This document shows positions 19,646 to 28,256 of a DNA stretch of 64,000 nt, piece after piece (positions within the stretch are counted from its first letter, which is position 1; each line of letters starts with the position of its first letter). The translations under genes and the position numbers were made by a program. A model generated the notes under the pieces. The model was not told where the DNA came from and searched no databases. It was given only the letters and a program-made list of their open reading frames with translations. The stretch is from Shimia aestuarii (lineage in GTDB: Bacteria; Pseudomonadota; Alphaproteobacteria; Rhodobacterales; Rhodobacteraceae), in NCBI RefSeq assembly GCF_900114635.1, contig NZ_FOTQ01000001.1, forward strand, positions 930,001-994,000, given 5' to 3'.

Positions 19646-19707
19646 CTTTCTTTTTCCGAAAATACCCCCGGGGGAGTCGCGCGTCTGCGCGACGGGGGCG
19701 GCGCCCC
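19646..19707 (-). repeat. Dispersed intergenic repeat, reversed copy B
   Basis: On the minus strand: GGGGCGCC palindrome, a GTCGCGC/GCGCGAC stem, CCCCCGGGGG, then GTATTTTCGGAAAAAGAAAG. Same architecture as the copies at 12261 and 41901, with a different middle stem. Confidence 0.7.
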
Positions 19708-19803
19708 AACCCCCAACCCCCAACAGACATGCGCGCCCCCTCTGGTTCTTTCGCATGTTTCCGCTTAAGTAACAAAAAAAGCGCATTTGATGGAGCAGAC
19801 CCC

Positions 19804-20610
19804 ATGATCGGCAAAGGCCGCCAGACCCGCGACGGGATCCGCATTTACGAACAGGCCGATTTCGCAGGCATGCACGCCGCCGGCGAACTGGCAGCGCGCA
19901 TCCTTGACGAAGTGGCTGAGCTTGTCGTCCCGGGCCAGACCACGGGCGAGATTGACCGCGTCATCGAATCTAAGGTCAACGCTGCGGGCGCCAAATCGGC
20001 AACGATCGGCTATCGCGGCTATCAGCACGCCTCCTGCATCAGCGTCAACCACGTGGTCTGCCATGGCATTCCCGGCGACAAGAAACTGAAAGAGGGCGAC
20101 ATTCTCAACATCGACGTTACCGTGATCGTTGACGGCTGGTACGGCGACACCAGCCGCATGTATGTGGCGGGCAAACTGAACCGCAAGGCCGAGCGCCTGA
20201 TCCAGGTCACGCATGACGCGCTGATGACAGGGATCGAGGCGGTCAAACCCGGTAACACGTTCGGCGACATCGGCCATGCCATCCAGAGCTATGTCGAAGG
20301 CCACCGCATGTCCGTGGTGCGCGACTTCTGCGGTCACGGGCTGGGTCGCGTCTTTCACGCCCCGCCCAATGTGCTGCATTATGGCCGCCCCGGCACCGGC
20401 GCCGTGCTTGAAGAAGGCATGTTCTTCACCATCGAACCCATGGTGAACCTGGGGCGCCCCGAAACCAAAGTGCTGGCAGATGACTGGACGGCCGTGACCC
20501 GAGACAAGTCACTATCGGCGCAGTTCGAACACTCCATCGGCGTCACTGCGGACGGGGCCGAAATCTTTACCCTGTCGCCGGGCGGAAAGTTTCACCCGAC
20601 CTACGGCTGA
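19804..20610 (+). CDS. map: Type I methionine aminopeptidase
   Basis: 268 aa. It removes the initiator methionine from new proteins. The five metal ligands are visible: Asp in NIDVTVIVDGWYGDTS (two), His in DFCGHGLGRVFH, Glu in FTIEPMV and Glu in FEHSIGV. The substrate histidine is in VCHGIPG. ATG 19804 gives the standard length; the longer frame runs into the repeat. It is convergent with the DUF2189 gene, whose end is 3 bp away. Confidence 0.96.
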   Translation: MIGKGRQTRDGIRIYEQADFAGMHAAGELAARILDEVAELVVPGQTTGEIDRVIESKVNAAGAKSATIGYRGYQHASCISVNHVVCHGIPGDKKLKEGDILNIDVTVIVDGWYGDTSRMYVAGKLNRKAERLIQVTHDALMTGIEAVKPGNTFGDIGHAIQSYVEGHRMSVVRDFCGHGLGRVFHAPPNVLHYGRPGTGAVLEEGMFFTIEPMVNLGRPETKVLADDWTAVTRDKSLSAQFEHSIGVTADGAEIFTLSPGGKFHPTYG

Positions 20611-20613
20611 GCC

Positions 20614-21474
20614 TCAGTCATAGCTCACGGCCATCCGGTAAAGATGCCATGTTGCGTGGCCCAGCACGGGCAAGGCGATCACCAGGCCGATGAAAAACGG
20701 TACCGAGCCGATCACGAGGCAGGCAGCGACGACAAAGCCCCATGCCGCCGTCACAAGCGGGTTCTTGACCGCCACCCGGATCGAGGTGGCCACGGCGACC
20801 GGCAATCCGAAAGGATGGTCCACCAGCATCGGGAAACTGACAATCGTCGTGACCAGGACAACCGCGGCAAACACGAACCCGACACCACATCCGACCCAGA
20901 TCAAGGTCCATCCCGCGGGCGTGGTCAGAACCTCACGCAGCATTCCCGTCAGCGTCTTGGGCAACTCCGGCCCCATGATGGCGCCATAAATTTCAAGCGC
21001 TACCACCATCCAGATCGCGTAGAACCCCAACAGATATAGGCCGAGCACCATGATCGGCCCAAACACGCGGCTGCGCAGCGATACCAACGCCGAAACCCAT
21101 GTCACGTCTTCGCCCGCCTCGTATTGGCGACTCATCTCGTAAAGCGCAACGGCCGCCAAAGGCCCCAGAAGGGCAAATCCCGCCGCCATCGGAAAGACCA
21201 GCGGGATCAGGGCGCTATTGAAAGCGACCAATGTCAACGCCAACCCGATCAACGGATAGATCATCACCAGCATCATCACGTCGCTGCGGCTCCTGCCCAA
21301 ATCAGCCAGCCCCAGTTTCAGCGCCTTCCTGATATCGTTCAGGTGCAGGGCATGCACCCGCGGTGAGACCCGTGCATCACTGGACATGCCTTCGGCCACG
21401 TCATGCGCCGCATGACCGAGACCACTCAGGGCCTTCGCGCCCCAACTCAGTGGATTTCCGATAGTTTCAACCAT
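20614..21474 (-). CDS. DUF2189 domain-containing integral membrane protein
   Basis: 286 aa with six strong hydrophobic segments after a 50-residue polar N-terminus (VHALHLNDIRKALKLGLADLGRSRSDVM). The pattern fits DUF2189, membrane proteins of unknown function sometimes called cytochrome c oxidase subunit I-like by automated annotation; no haem ligands are evident. ATG 21474 is supported by GGGAGGA upstream. Confidence 0.82.
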   Translation of the reverse strand: MVETIGNPLSWGAKALSGLGHAAHDVAEGMSSDARVSPRVHALHLNDIRKALKLGLADLGRSRSDVMMLVMIYPLIGLALTLVAFNSALIPLVFPMAAGFALLGPLAAVALYEMSRQYEAGEDVTWVSALVSLRSRVFGPIMVLGLYLLGFYAIWMVVALEIYGAIMGPELPKTLTGMLREVLTTPAGWTLIWVGCGVGFVFAAVVLVTTIVSFPMLVDHPFGLPVAVATSIRVAVKNPLVTAAWGFVVAACLVIGSVPFFIGLVIALPVLGHATWHLYRMAVSYD

Positions 21475-21630
21475 GGCGTCCTCCCGGTTTACACAAGGCA
21501 GGCCGCGCATTTCTCGCGTCTCAATGCAGGAGGGTCAGACCCAATTCAACAGGCCCGAACACTCAGGCGGCCTGCATCATCCCATCTAGTGTAGCATATT
21601 TCCCTGATTCACCGGCGCACAATCGTGCGA

Positions 21631-22206
21631 TCATCTGCAATCGTTCGCATCACGCTCAAGGAAGGTCACATGCGTGTCGCCGTATTTGCGCTGATCCAGC
21701 AGGGCGAAACCTTCCGGTGCCAGTTGCGGCGCATTCTCTTCCCAAACGATCAACGCCCCCGGCGCAATCCACCTCCCCGCGACCGCCGTCGCAAGCGCCC
21801 GCTCTCCCATGCCCTTGCCATAGGGCGGGTCCAGAAACACGAGGTCGAACCCCGCGCCATCCCACACCGGAAGCCGCGTTGCATCGCGCATCACGAGCCT
21901 TGTCGACGCCTTGCTGCGGGTCAGGCGGATGTTTTCGCGGATCAACGATCCCGCCTTGCGCCCATCATCGACGAAACAGACCTCGGACGCGCCGCGCGAC
22001 AGTGCCTCAAGCCCCAGCGCCCCAGTTCCTGCAAACAGGTCAAGCACCCGCGCACCGCTGATCGGATCGCTAAACTTGCCCCCCATCAGCACGTTGAACA
22101 GGCTTTCGCGGACGCGATCAGTTGTCGGACGCAGATGGGCACCCGCATCTCCCTTGCCGACACTGGCAAGCGCCGTGCCGCGAAACTGACCCGCGATAAT
22201 GCGCAT
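21631..22206 (-). CDS. rsmD: 16S rRNA (guanine966-N2)-methyltransferase
   Basis: 191 aa. RsmD methylates G966 in helix 31 of 16S rRNA during 30S assembly. Landmarks: N-terminal MRIIAGQFRG and RPTTDRVRESLFNVL, SAM-binding VLDLFAGTGALGLEALSRGA, and the catalytic DPPYGKG. It lies 10 bp after the flavoprotein gene on the same strand. Confidence 0.95.
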   Translation of the reverse strand: MRIIAGQFRGTALASVGKGDAGAHLRPTTDRVRESLFNVLMGGKFSDPISGARVLDLFAGTGALGLEALSRGASEVCFVDDGRKAGSLIRENIRLTRSKASTRLVMRDATRLPVWDGAGFDLVFLDPPYGKGMGERALATAVAGRWIAPGALIVWEENAPQLAPEGFALLDQRKYGDTHVTFLERDANDCR

Positions 22207-22216
22207 TCTTGCTTCC

Positions 22217-23425
22217 CTAACCGCGCATCAGCGCTTTCATATCGGTCTCGGGATCTGCAATCGCTGCCGGGTCCGCCGATTTCCCCATTTCGATCAGCCG
22301 TTTGCCCACCATGTAATCTCGCGGCGCGTTCATCGCGTCCACGGCAAGCAGCGTCTCCCCCTTGTAATACCAGAACGACACCGACATTCCCTCACCGGGG
22401 CGCGTCACCACGTTGTCATACCCTGCATTCAGCCCGGCAATCTGCAACTTGATGTCATACTGATCCGACCAGAACCACGGCTTCGCGACATAATCTTTTT
22501 CCGCCCCCATGATGTTCTCGGCCACGCATTCGGCCTGATCAATCGCGTTGGGCACACTCTCCAGCCGGATGCGGGTGCCGCGATAGGGAAACGAGGCGCA
22601 ATCCCCCGCCGCCCAGATCGCAGGGTCCGATGTGCGCCCTTGTGCGTCGGTCTTGATCCCGTTATCGACCTCAAGCCCCGCTGCCTCGGCCAGCGATGTC
22701 GCCGGCGTGATTCCGACCCCCACAATCGCGAAATCCAGCACCAGTTCGGTGCCATCGCTCAGCACCGCGCCATCCACACGCCCATCACCCGTCAACCGCT
22801 CAAGGCCCACACCTTCAAGGATATTGACCCCATGGCCAGCATGTAGTGTGCGGAAATAATCACTGGTCTGGGGCGCGGCCACGCGTTGCAGAATACGGTC
22901 CGCCATCTCGACCAGCGTCACCTGCAGCCCCTTGGACGCCGCCACCGCTGCTGCCTCCAGGCCGATATAACCGCCACCGATAATCAGAACCCGCTTGCCT
23001 TCGGCAAACTCCGGCGCCATGGCGTCCACGTCCCTCAGATCCCGCACGGTGTAAACCCCGTCCAAAGCACCTCCAATCGCAGCGGGCAAGCGGCGCGGCA
23101 CCGAACCGGTCGTCAGAACAAGGTGGTCATAGTCAAGCGCGCGCCCGGCGGTGATCACTTTTTTATCGGCCCTGTCAATCGACACCACGGTCTCGTCCAG
23201 ATGCAGGTCGATCCCGTTTTCGCCGTAATAGCTTTCGGGCCGCAGGTACAGCCGTTCGACCTCCATCTCTCCCAGAAGGTATTTCTTGCTCAGCGGCGGG
23301 CGCTGATAGGGCGGCGCATGCTCTTCCCCGATCAGGGTGATCTGTCCTTCGAAGCCAAGACTGCGCAGCTTTGCCACGCATGAAGAACCTGCCTGCCCTG
23401 CTCCGATCACAACAACGTGCGTCAC
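22217..23425 (-). CDS. FAD-dependent ferredoxin/rubredoxin reductase-like oxidoreductase
   Basis: 402 aa, with FAD motif VVIGAGQAGSSCVAKL and NAD motif VLIIGGGYIGLEAAAVA, plus the family stretch ASFPYRGTRIRLESVPNA. It matches reductases that pass electrons from NAD(P)H to a ferredoxin for P450s or Rieske oxygenases. GTG 23425 is preferred because GGGGGGA lies 6 bases upstream, whereas ATG 23440 has no ribosome site. No ferredoxin gene is adjacent; the window does contain a Rieske oxygenase and a P450, but a link is speculative. Confidence 0.88.
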   Translation of the reverse strand: MTHVVVIGAGQAGSSCVAKLRSLGFEGQITLIGEEHAPPYQRPPLSKKYLLGEMEVERLYLRPESYYGENGIDLHLDETVVSIDRADKKVITAGRALDYDHLVLTTGSVPRRLPAAIGGALDGVYTVRDLRDVDAMAPEFAEGKRVLIIGGGYIGLEAAAVAASKGLQVTLVEMADRILQRVAAPQTSDYFRTLHAGHGVNILEGVGLERLTGDGRVDGAVLSDGTELVLDFAIVGVGITPATSLAEAAGLEVDNGIKTDAQGRTSDPAIWAAGDCASFPYRGTRIRLESVPNAIDQAECVAENIMGAEKDYVAKPWFWSDQYDIKLQIAGLNAGYDNVVTRPGEGMSVSFWYYKGETLLAVDAMNAPRDYMVGKRLIEMGKSADPAAIADPETDMKALMRG

Positions 23426-23511
23426 GTCATTTCCCCCCATTTTTGTTTGCGCCGCTTCTGCGTGACCCTATATCGCTGAAACAGGGAAACGCAACGAAAG
23501 AGAAATCCTTC

Positions 23512-24000
23512 ATGACAATTGAAATTGGTGCAGAGCTGCCTTCGGGCAATCTGATGAAACTTGGCGAAAACGGCCCCGAACCCGTGGATGTCGCGGCCCT
23601 GACCAAGGGGCGCAAAGTGGTTCTGTTCGGCCTGCCCGGTGCTTTCACCGGCACCTGCACATCGGCGCACCTGCCCAGCTTCATGCGCACCGCCGAAGCA
23701 TTTCGCACAAAGGGCGTGGACGAGATCATTTGCATGTCGGTGAACGACCCTTGGGTCATGGATGCCTGGGACAAATCCATGGGCGCCTCGGAAGCGGGGA
23801 TCACCATGCTCGCGGATCCCGCTGGCGACTTGACCATGGCAATGGGGCTCGATTTCTCAGCGCCCGTGGTGGGTTTCGTGAACCGCACCCGCCGCTTTGC
23901 AGCCATTGTCGAGGACGGCGTGATCCAGGCGCTCAACGAAGAAACCGAACGTGGTGTCTGCGATCGCACCGCCGGAGAAACTCTGCTCGAGGCGATCTGA
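23512..24000 (+). CDS. Peroxiredoxin, Prx5-type
   Basis: 162 aa. It reduces peroxides with thiol donors. The peroxidatic Cys49 lies in the Prx5 motif PGAFTGTCTSAHLP. The ATG at 23512 starts the conserved N-terminus (IEIGAELPSGNLMKL). It is divergent from the flavoprotein gene and ends in a strong terminator at 24023. Confidence 0.93.
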   Translation: MTIEIGAELPSGNLMKLGENGPEPVDVAALTKGRKVVLFGLPGAFTGTCTSAHLPSFMRTAEAFRTKGVDEIICMSVNDPWVMDAWDKSMGASEAGITMLADPAGDLTMAMGLDFSAPVVGFVNRTRRFAAIVEDGVIQALNEETERGVCDRTAGETLLEAI

Positions 24001-24022
24001 GCAAGAGATAACCGTAAGTAAG

Positions 24023-24069
24023 AAACGGGCTGGTAATCATGGTGATTTCCAGCCCGTTTGCTTTTTTTT
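24023..24069 (+). terminator. Long-stem rho-independent terminator
   Basis: AAACGGGCTGG pairs with CCAGCCCGTTT, continued inside by AATCA/TGATT around a TGG loop, then a run of eight T. It ends the peroxiredoxin gene. Confidence 0.93.
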
Positions 24070-24089
24070 CAAAAGGGGTAAACCGCTGC

Positions 24090-24380
24090 CTAAAGCGTGT
24101 CCATCTTGCGCGCAAGCTTGGCATCCAGGGACGACACACCATCAACATCATGCGTGGTCAAAACCACCTCTACCCGATTGTAAACATTAGACCATTCCGG
24201 GTGGTGGTTCCATTTCTCGGCCCATAGCGCGGCGCGTGTCATCCACCCGAACGCGTCAACGAAACTGTCAAACTTGTAGGTCTTGGTGATCGCGTCGCGC
24301 CCCTCGACCATCTCCCAGCCGCTTGCCAGCAACGGCCCCAGCACCGCGTCCCGCGCGGCATCGCTCAGTCGTTCAGTCAT
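24090..24380 (-). CDS. phhB: 4a-hydroxytetrahydrobiopterin dehydratase (pterin-4-alpha-carbinolamine dehydratase)
   Basis: 96 aa. It recycles the pterin cofactor used by phenylalanine hydroxylase. The family active-site pattern is visible: [27 protein letters not shown] 24380 overlaps the stop of the upstream GNAT/DUF482 gene (ATGA). No phenylalanine hydroxylase gene is in the window. Confidence 0.94.
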   Translation of the reverse strand: MTERLSDAARDAVLGPLLASGWEMVEGRDAITKTYKFDSFVDAFGWMTRAALWAEKWNHHPEWSNVYNRVEVVLTTHDVDGVSSLDAKLARKMDTL

Positions 24381-25564
24381 TCGTGGTCCTCTCTGGTTTC
24401 CTTGCGAAACGGCCCCCACGCCGTCATCACTTCGATCTCTTCACTGACCGCCGCCCGTTCAGCCACCAGATAGCGGTCCACCGCCTCCGCAAAGCCCGGA
24501 TCTCCAATCCAGTGCAACGACTGCGTCTGGACCGGCAAATACCCGCGCGCAAGTTTGTGTTCGCCCTGAGCCCCGGCCTCGACTCGGCACAGCCCGTGTG
24601 CAATGGCCCAGTCCATCGCCTGATAATAACATAGTTCGAAGTGAAGGCAGGGATAATCCTCGATACACCCCCAATAGCGCCCGAACAGGCAATCACGCCC
24701 GATGAGGTTCATAGCCCCCGCCACGGGCACCCCATCCCGCATGGCGAAGACCAACAGGATGTCGTCGCGCATGGTGGCATGCGCCATGTCGAAAAAGGCC
24801 CGCGTCAGATAGGGCGTCCCCCACTTTCGCGCCCCGGTATCCTGATAGAAACGCCACATGGCGTCCCAGTGCTCCGGGCGGATGTCGTCACCCGTGAGAT
24901 GCACGATCTCGCCCCCGAACGCTTGCGCGCGCGCCCGCTCCTTGCGCAGCGTCTTGCGTTTGCGCGACGACAACGAGCCGAGGAATTCGTCAAAGCAGCC
25001 ATACGCCCGATTCACCCAATGGTATTGCTGCCCGGTCCGCAGCATCAGCCCCATCGCCTGCCCGGCCTCCGCGTCGGCCTCGCTGCAAAAAGTGAGATGC
25101 ACCGAGGACAGCTGATTGTCCGCCGCAACTTGCACTGCCCCCTGCACAAGCGCGCTCTGCCCCATCGCCTCGAACCCCGGACGCACCAGAAGGCGCCGCC
25201 CGGTGACAGGGGTAAAGGGCACCGCGATCTGCAATTTGGGATAATACCTTCCACCGGCACGCTCATAGGCATGCGCCCAGTTGTGATCAAAGACGTATTC
25301 GCCCTGGCTGTGCGACTTGGCATACATCGGCGCCACGGCAATAACCTGTCCACTCGCGCGGGCGCTGAGGTACTGAGGTTGCCAGCCGGTCCCCGGCCCG
25401 ACCGAGCCGCTTTCCTCCAGCGCATTCAGAAAGCGGTAGGTCGTGAACGGGTCACGGGGGCGCCCCCCGTCTGCCACCTCGGGGCAGGCGCAGGCATCCC
25501 ACTCCCCTTCGCCGATGCCAGACAATGTGCCGTGCAACGCAATCTCGATCTGTCCGCCATCCAT
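24377..25564 (-). CDS. GNAT/FemAB-like protein (DUF482, peptidogalycan biosynthesis-like)
   Basis: 395 aa. The pattern [32 protein letters not shown] and [22 protein letters not shown] identifies the DUF482 family with a tandem GNAT/Fem-like fold; the function is not established. ATG 25564 is chosen because GGGAG is 8 bases upstream; a GTG two codons earlier has poor spacing. Coupled by overlap to phhB. Confidence 0.85.
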   Translation of the reverse strand: MDGGQIEIALHGTLSGIGEGEWDACACPEVADGGRPRDPFTTYRFLNALEESGSVGPGTGWQPQYLSARASGQVIAVAPMYAKSHSQGEYVFDHNWAHAYERAGGRYYPKLQIAVPFTPVTGRRLLVRPGFEAMGQSALVQGAVQVAADNQLSSVHLTFCSEADAEAGQAMGLMLRTGQQYHWVNRAYGCFDEFLGSLSSRKRKTLRKERARAQAFGGEIVHLTGDDIRPEHWDAMWRFYQDTGARKWGTPYLTRAFFDMAHATMRDDILLVFAMRDGVPVAGAMNLIGRDCLFGRYWGCIEDYPCLHFELCYYQAMDWAIAHGLCRVEAGAQGEHKLARGYLPVQTQSLHWIGDPGFAEAVDRYLVAERAAVSEEIEVMTAWGPFRKETREDHE

Positions 25565-25653
25565 GCCCACGTCTCCCTGCCCTTACTATCTGGCACCGAT
25601 ACGCGTGGGATCAAGGCCAACGCGGTTTTCACCCCATTGGCCAAATCACCCGG

Positions 25654-26418
25654 TCACTTCGCAGCAAGATATCCTTCAAAGGTCACGTTATCCGCGACCT
25701 CGCGGGCCTCAGCCTCAATCTCGGTGGACTTCACGGTCCAACAGAGCACATGCGTGCCCGCCTTCTTGAGGTCGGCCACCCGCGCGCGTTTCAGGTCGCT
25801 GACATGGTGGCTGATGAAACAGGCCCCGACCCGGTCGTAATCGGGGATGTCGCGCAACCGGTCGCGTACCGCGGCACGCACCAAAGGCCACTCATCGGCA
25901 TCAAATTCTTCGGTCACGAGGCCACGGGGTACCTCTGGCGCAAATCGCGCCATCGCTGCCACGCTTTCGGGATTGAAGGACATGAAGGCAAGCGGCCCAT
26001 CGTAGCCACGCGCAGCTTTGGCCGCCGCCGCCTCCAGAACACCGACATTCTTGCCCAGCGCGCCGTCCTGATCCTTGATCTCGACCAGAAGAGGCACCCG
26101 GCCATCAACGAGCGCCAACACTTCGGCAAATGTCGGCACCCCTTCGTCACCACCGCGAAGGGCAATCCCGGCCAATTCAGCCGCCGTGCGTTGCCGCACC
26201 GGACCAGAGGCTTCGGCCAAACGCTCCAACTGGTAGTCGTGGAACACCATGGCCTGCCCGTCTTTGGACAATTGCAGGTCGATTTCGATCCCATAGCCAT
26301 GCGCCATCGCCGCTCGGATCGCCGCGCGGCTGTTTTCCGGACGCCCGTCAGAAACATCATGCAAGGCACGATGCGCCAGCGGGATCTGCAGAAATGCCGG
26401 GTCCAACACCATCTTCAT
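25654..26418 (-). CDS. Glycerophosphodiester phosphodiesterase family protein
   Basis: 254 aa. It hydrolyses glycerophosphodiesters to glycerol-3-phosphate and an alcohol. Family residues are seen as LAHRALHD and ENSRAAIRAAMAHGYGIEIDLQLSKDGQAMVFHD, giving the His-Glu-Asp-His active site. No signal peptide, so a cytoplasmic form. The start overlaps the ridA stop by 4 bp. Confidence 0.93.
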   Translation of the reverse strand: MKMVLDPAFLQIPLAHRALHDVSDGRPENSRAAIRAAMAHGYGIEIDLQLSKDGQAMVFHDYQLERLAEASGPVRQRTAAELAGIALRGGDEGVPTFAEVLALVDGRVPLLVEIKDQDGALGKNVGVLEAAAAKAARGYDGPLAFMSFNPESVAAMARFAPEVPRGLVTEEFDADEWPLVRAAVRDRLRDIPDYDRVGACFISHHVSDLKRARVADLKKAGTHVLCWTVKSTEIEAEAREVADNVTFEGYLAAK

Positions 26419-26876
26419 GCGATCTGGAAAATGCCTTCGATCTCCACCGCAACGCCCAATGGAAGCGCCGCCGCAGAAACGGCTGAGCGCGCATGACGCC
26501 CCTTATCGCCCAGCGCCTCGACAAGGAAATCCGACGCCCCGTTGATCACCTTGGGTTGCTCAGTGAAATCCGCGGTCGAATTGACGAACCCGGTCAGCTT
26601 GACCACCCGCACCAAGCGCTCAATATCCCCGCCACAGGCGGCCTTGAGCTGGGCCAACAGGCCAATGGCACAGGTTCGTGCCGCTGCAGCACCGGCGTCG
26701 ACGTCCATGTCATCACCCAGCTTGCCCTGGATCAGGCCATCCGCATTCATCGAAATCTGACCCGAGATATAAACGATGTCTCCCACCTGGACGAATGGAA
26801 CATAGTTTGCCGCAGGCGCGGGCGCGTCCGGCAATGTTACACCCAGTTCTGCAAGTTTCGCTTCGATGGCACCCAT
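26415..26876 (-). CDS. RidA/YjgF family protein
   Basis: 153 aa. RidA proteins hydrolyse reactive enamines and imines released by PLP enzymes. The N-terminal VGDIVYISGQI and later RLVRVVKLTGFVNSTADF fit the longer YjgF subgroup. The catalytic Arg typical of true RidA (CEA(R)V context) is not obvious here, so the exact activity is uncertain. GGGAGA precedes ATG 26876. Confidence 0.87.
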   Translation of the reverse strand: MGAIEAKLAELGVTLPDAPAPAANYVPFVQVGDIVYISGQISMNADGLIQGKLGDDMDVDAGAAAARTCAIGLLAQLKAACGGDIERLVRVVKLTGFVNSTADFTEQPKVINGASDFLVEALGDKGRHARSAVSAAALPLGVAVEIEGIFQIA

Positions 26877-26954
26877 TTCAGTTCTCCCAATTCTGCAATT
26901 CGCCGCGAACGCTAGAGGGCGACGACGATTATGGAAACCCCAAAATGCTTCGAA

Positions 26955-28256
26955 TCAACCCTCTCTGAAGGCCCTGCTGAAATAGTCCGTGAGCGGTTTG
27001 ATGAGATAGGCCAGCGGCGTCCGGTCTGCGGTACGCAGGTACGCATCCACCGGCATGCCGGGGATCAATGACACGTCGGCCGGCAGTTTGTCGATTTCCC
27101 CTTCCCGAATGATGATTTCCGCCCGGTAGTAATCGGAGCGTGTTCCTTCGTCCTGAAACGCATCCGCGGAAATCAGAACCACTTCGCCCAACAATTCAGG
27201 CGTTGTGCGCTGGTCGAAAGCAGAGAAGCGCAACGAGACCGTTTGTCCCGGGAAGACCTGATCGATGTGAATAGGCGGCACGCTCACCACCACCACAAGA
27301 GGGCGGTCCTGAGGGACGATAAACAGGATCGAATCTGCTGGCCTTATCACCGAACGCGGGGTCGTTACGCGCATCCCGAGCACGATCCCTGCAACCGGCG
27401 CCCGAATCTCCAGCCGCGAAATCTTTTCGACAAGGTTCCTGCGACGTTCGCCAAGTTCGACCTCACGATACCGCAAGTCCCGCAGCCTGGTGATCGCGTC
27501 TTCCCGCCGTGATGTGACCAGGCCGAGTATGCCAAGCTCGATTTCTGTAATGCGCCCCTCGGCCTGCGCACGCTGTGCCGTCAACTCGCCGACGCGCCCG
27601 GCGAGCCCGGCTTCTTCGCGTCTCAGGTTCAAAACACGGGCCGCCTGCGCAAGCCCCTTGTCCAAGAGAGCCTGCTGATCCTCCAACTCGTCCCGGATCA
27701 GTTCGAGTTGCGTGGTCAAAGCCGTGCGTTGCGCATCGATTCCCTCGATTTGGTTGACGATCTGCTCACGGCGCTTGGTCAATTGATCCACTTCCTGCTG
27801 AAGCGTTTCCTGACGCGCTTGGAACAGTCGGACCTGTCCATCAACCAACCCCTGTATCTCGGGACCAAGTTCAGCATTTTCGACAAGTTCACTGTCAAAG
27901 ACGATCTCTTCGAGGCCATCGCGTTCGGCTTCAAACCGCCCGCGTCGCGCCATGAGTTCGAAAAGCTGGCTCTCCGTCACAGCCAGGTTGGATTTCAACA
28001 ATGCGTCATCCAACTTCAAAAGCAGCTGGCCAACCTCGACGAGATCCCCTTCATCGACAATCATTTCGGACACGACACCACCGTCCGGGTGCTGAACTAC
28101 CTGCCGATTACGGTCGACCTCGACACGACCCGAGGCGACAATAGCTCCGGAGATTTGCGTCGCGACGGACCATGCACCAAAACCGCCCAGCAAAAGGATC
28201 AAGGCGAAACCACCAAGGGCAAGTGGCCCCCACGCACTCCAAGATTTCTTGCTCAC
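26955..28256 (-). CDS. HlyD-family type I secretion membrane fusion protein
   Basis: 433 aa. One N-terminal membrane segment (GGFALILLLGGFGAWSV) is followed by a lipoyl half (GRVEVDRNRQVVQHPDGGVVSE), a coiled coil of about 200 residues (residues 90-280) and the second lipoyl half (LEIRAPVAGIVLGM). It links the inner-membrane ABC exporter to an outer-membrane TolC protein. It starts at GTG 28256, overlapping the ABC gene stop, with GGAGGT upstream. No TolC gene is in the window. Confidence 0.94.
   Translation of the reverse strand: MSKKSWSAWGPLALGGFALILLLGGFGAWSVATQISGAIVASGRVEVDRNRQVVQHPDGGVVSEMIVDEGDLVEVGQLLLKLDDALLKSNLAVTESQLFELMARRGRFEAERDGLEEIVFDSELVENAELGPEIQGLVDGQVRLFQARQETLQQEVDQLTKRREQIVNQIEGIDAQRTALTTQLELIRDELEDQQALLDKGLAQAARVLNLRREEAGLAGRVGELTAQRAQAEGRITEIELGILGLVTSRREDAITRLRDLRYREVELGERRRNLVEKISRLEIRAPVAGIVLGMRVTTPRSVIRPADSILFIVPQDRPLVVVVSVPPIHIDQVFPGQTVSLRFSAFDQRTTPELLGEVVLISADAFQDEGTRSDYYRAEIIIREGEIDKLPADVSLIPGMPVDAYLRTADRTPLAYLIKPLTDYFSRAFREG

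Noticed and set aside
20614-21474. DUF2189 protein as a cytochrome c oxidase subunit
   Set aside because: Automated labels sometimes say so, but no haem- or copper-binding histidine pattern is visible.
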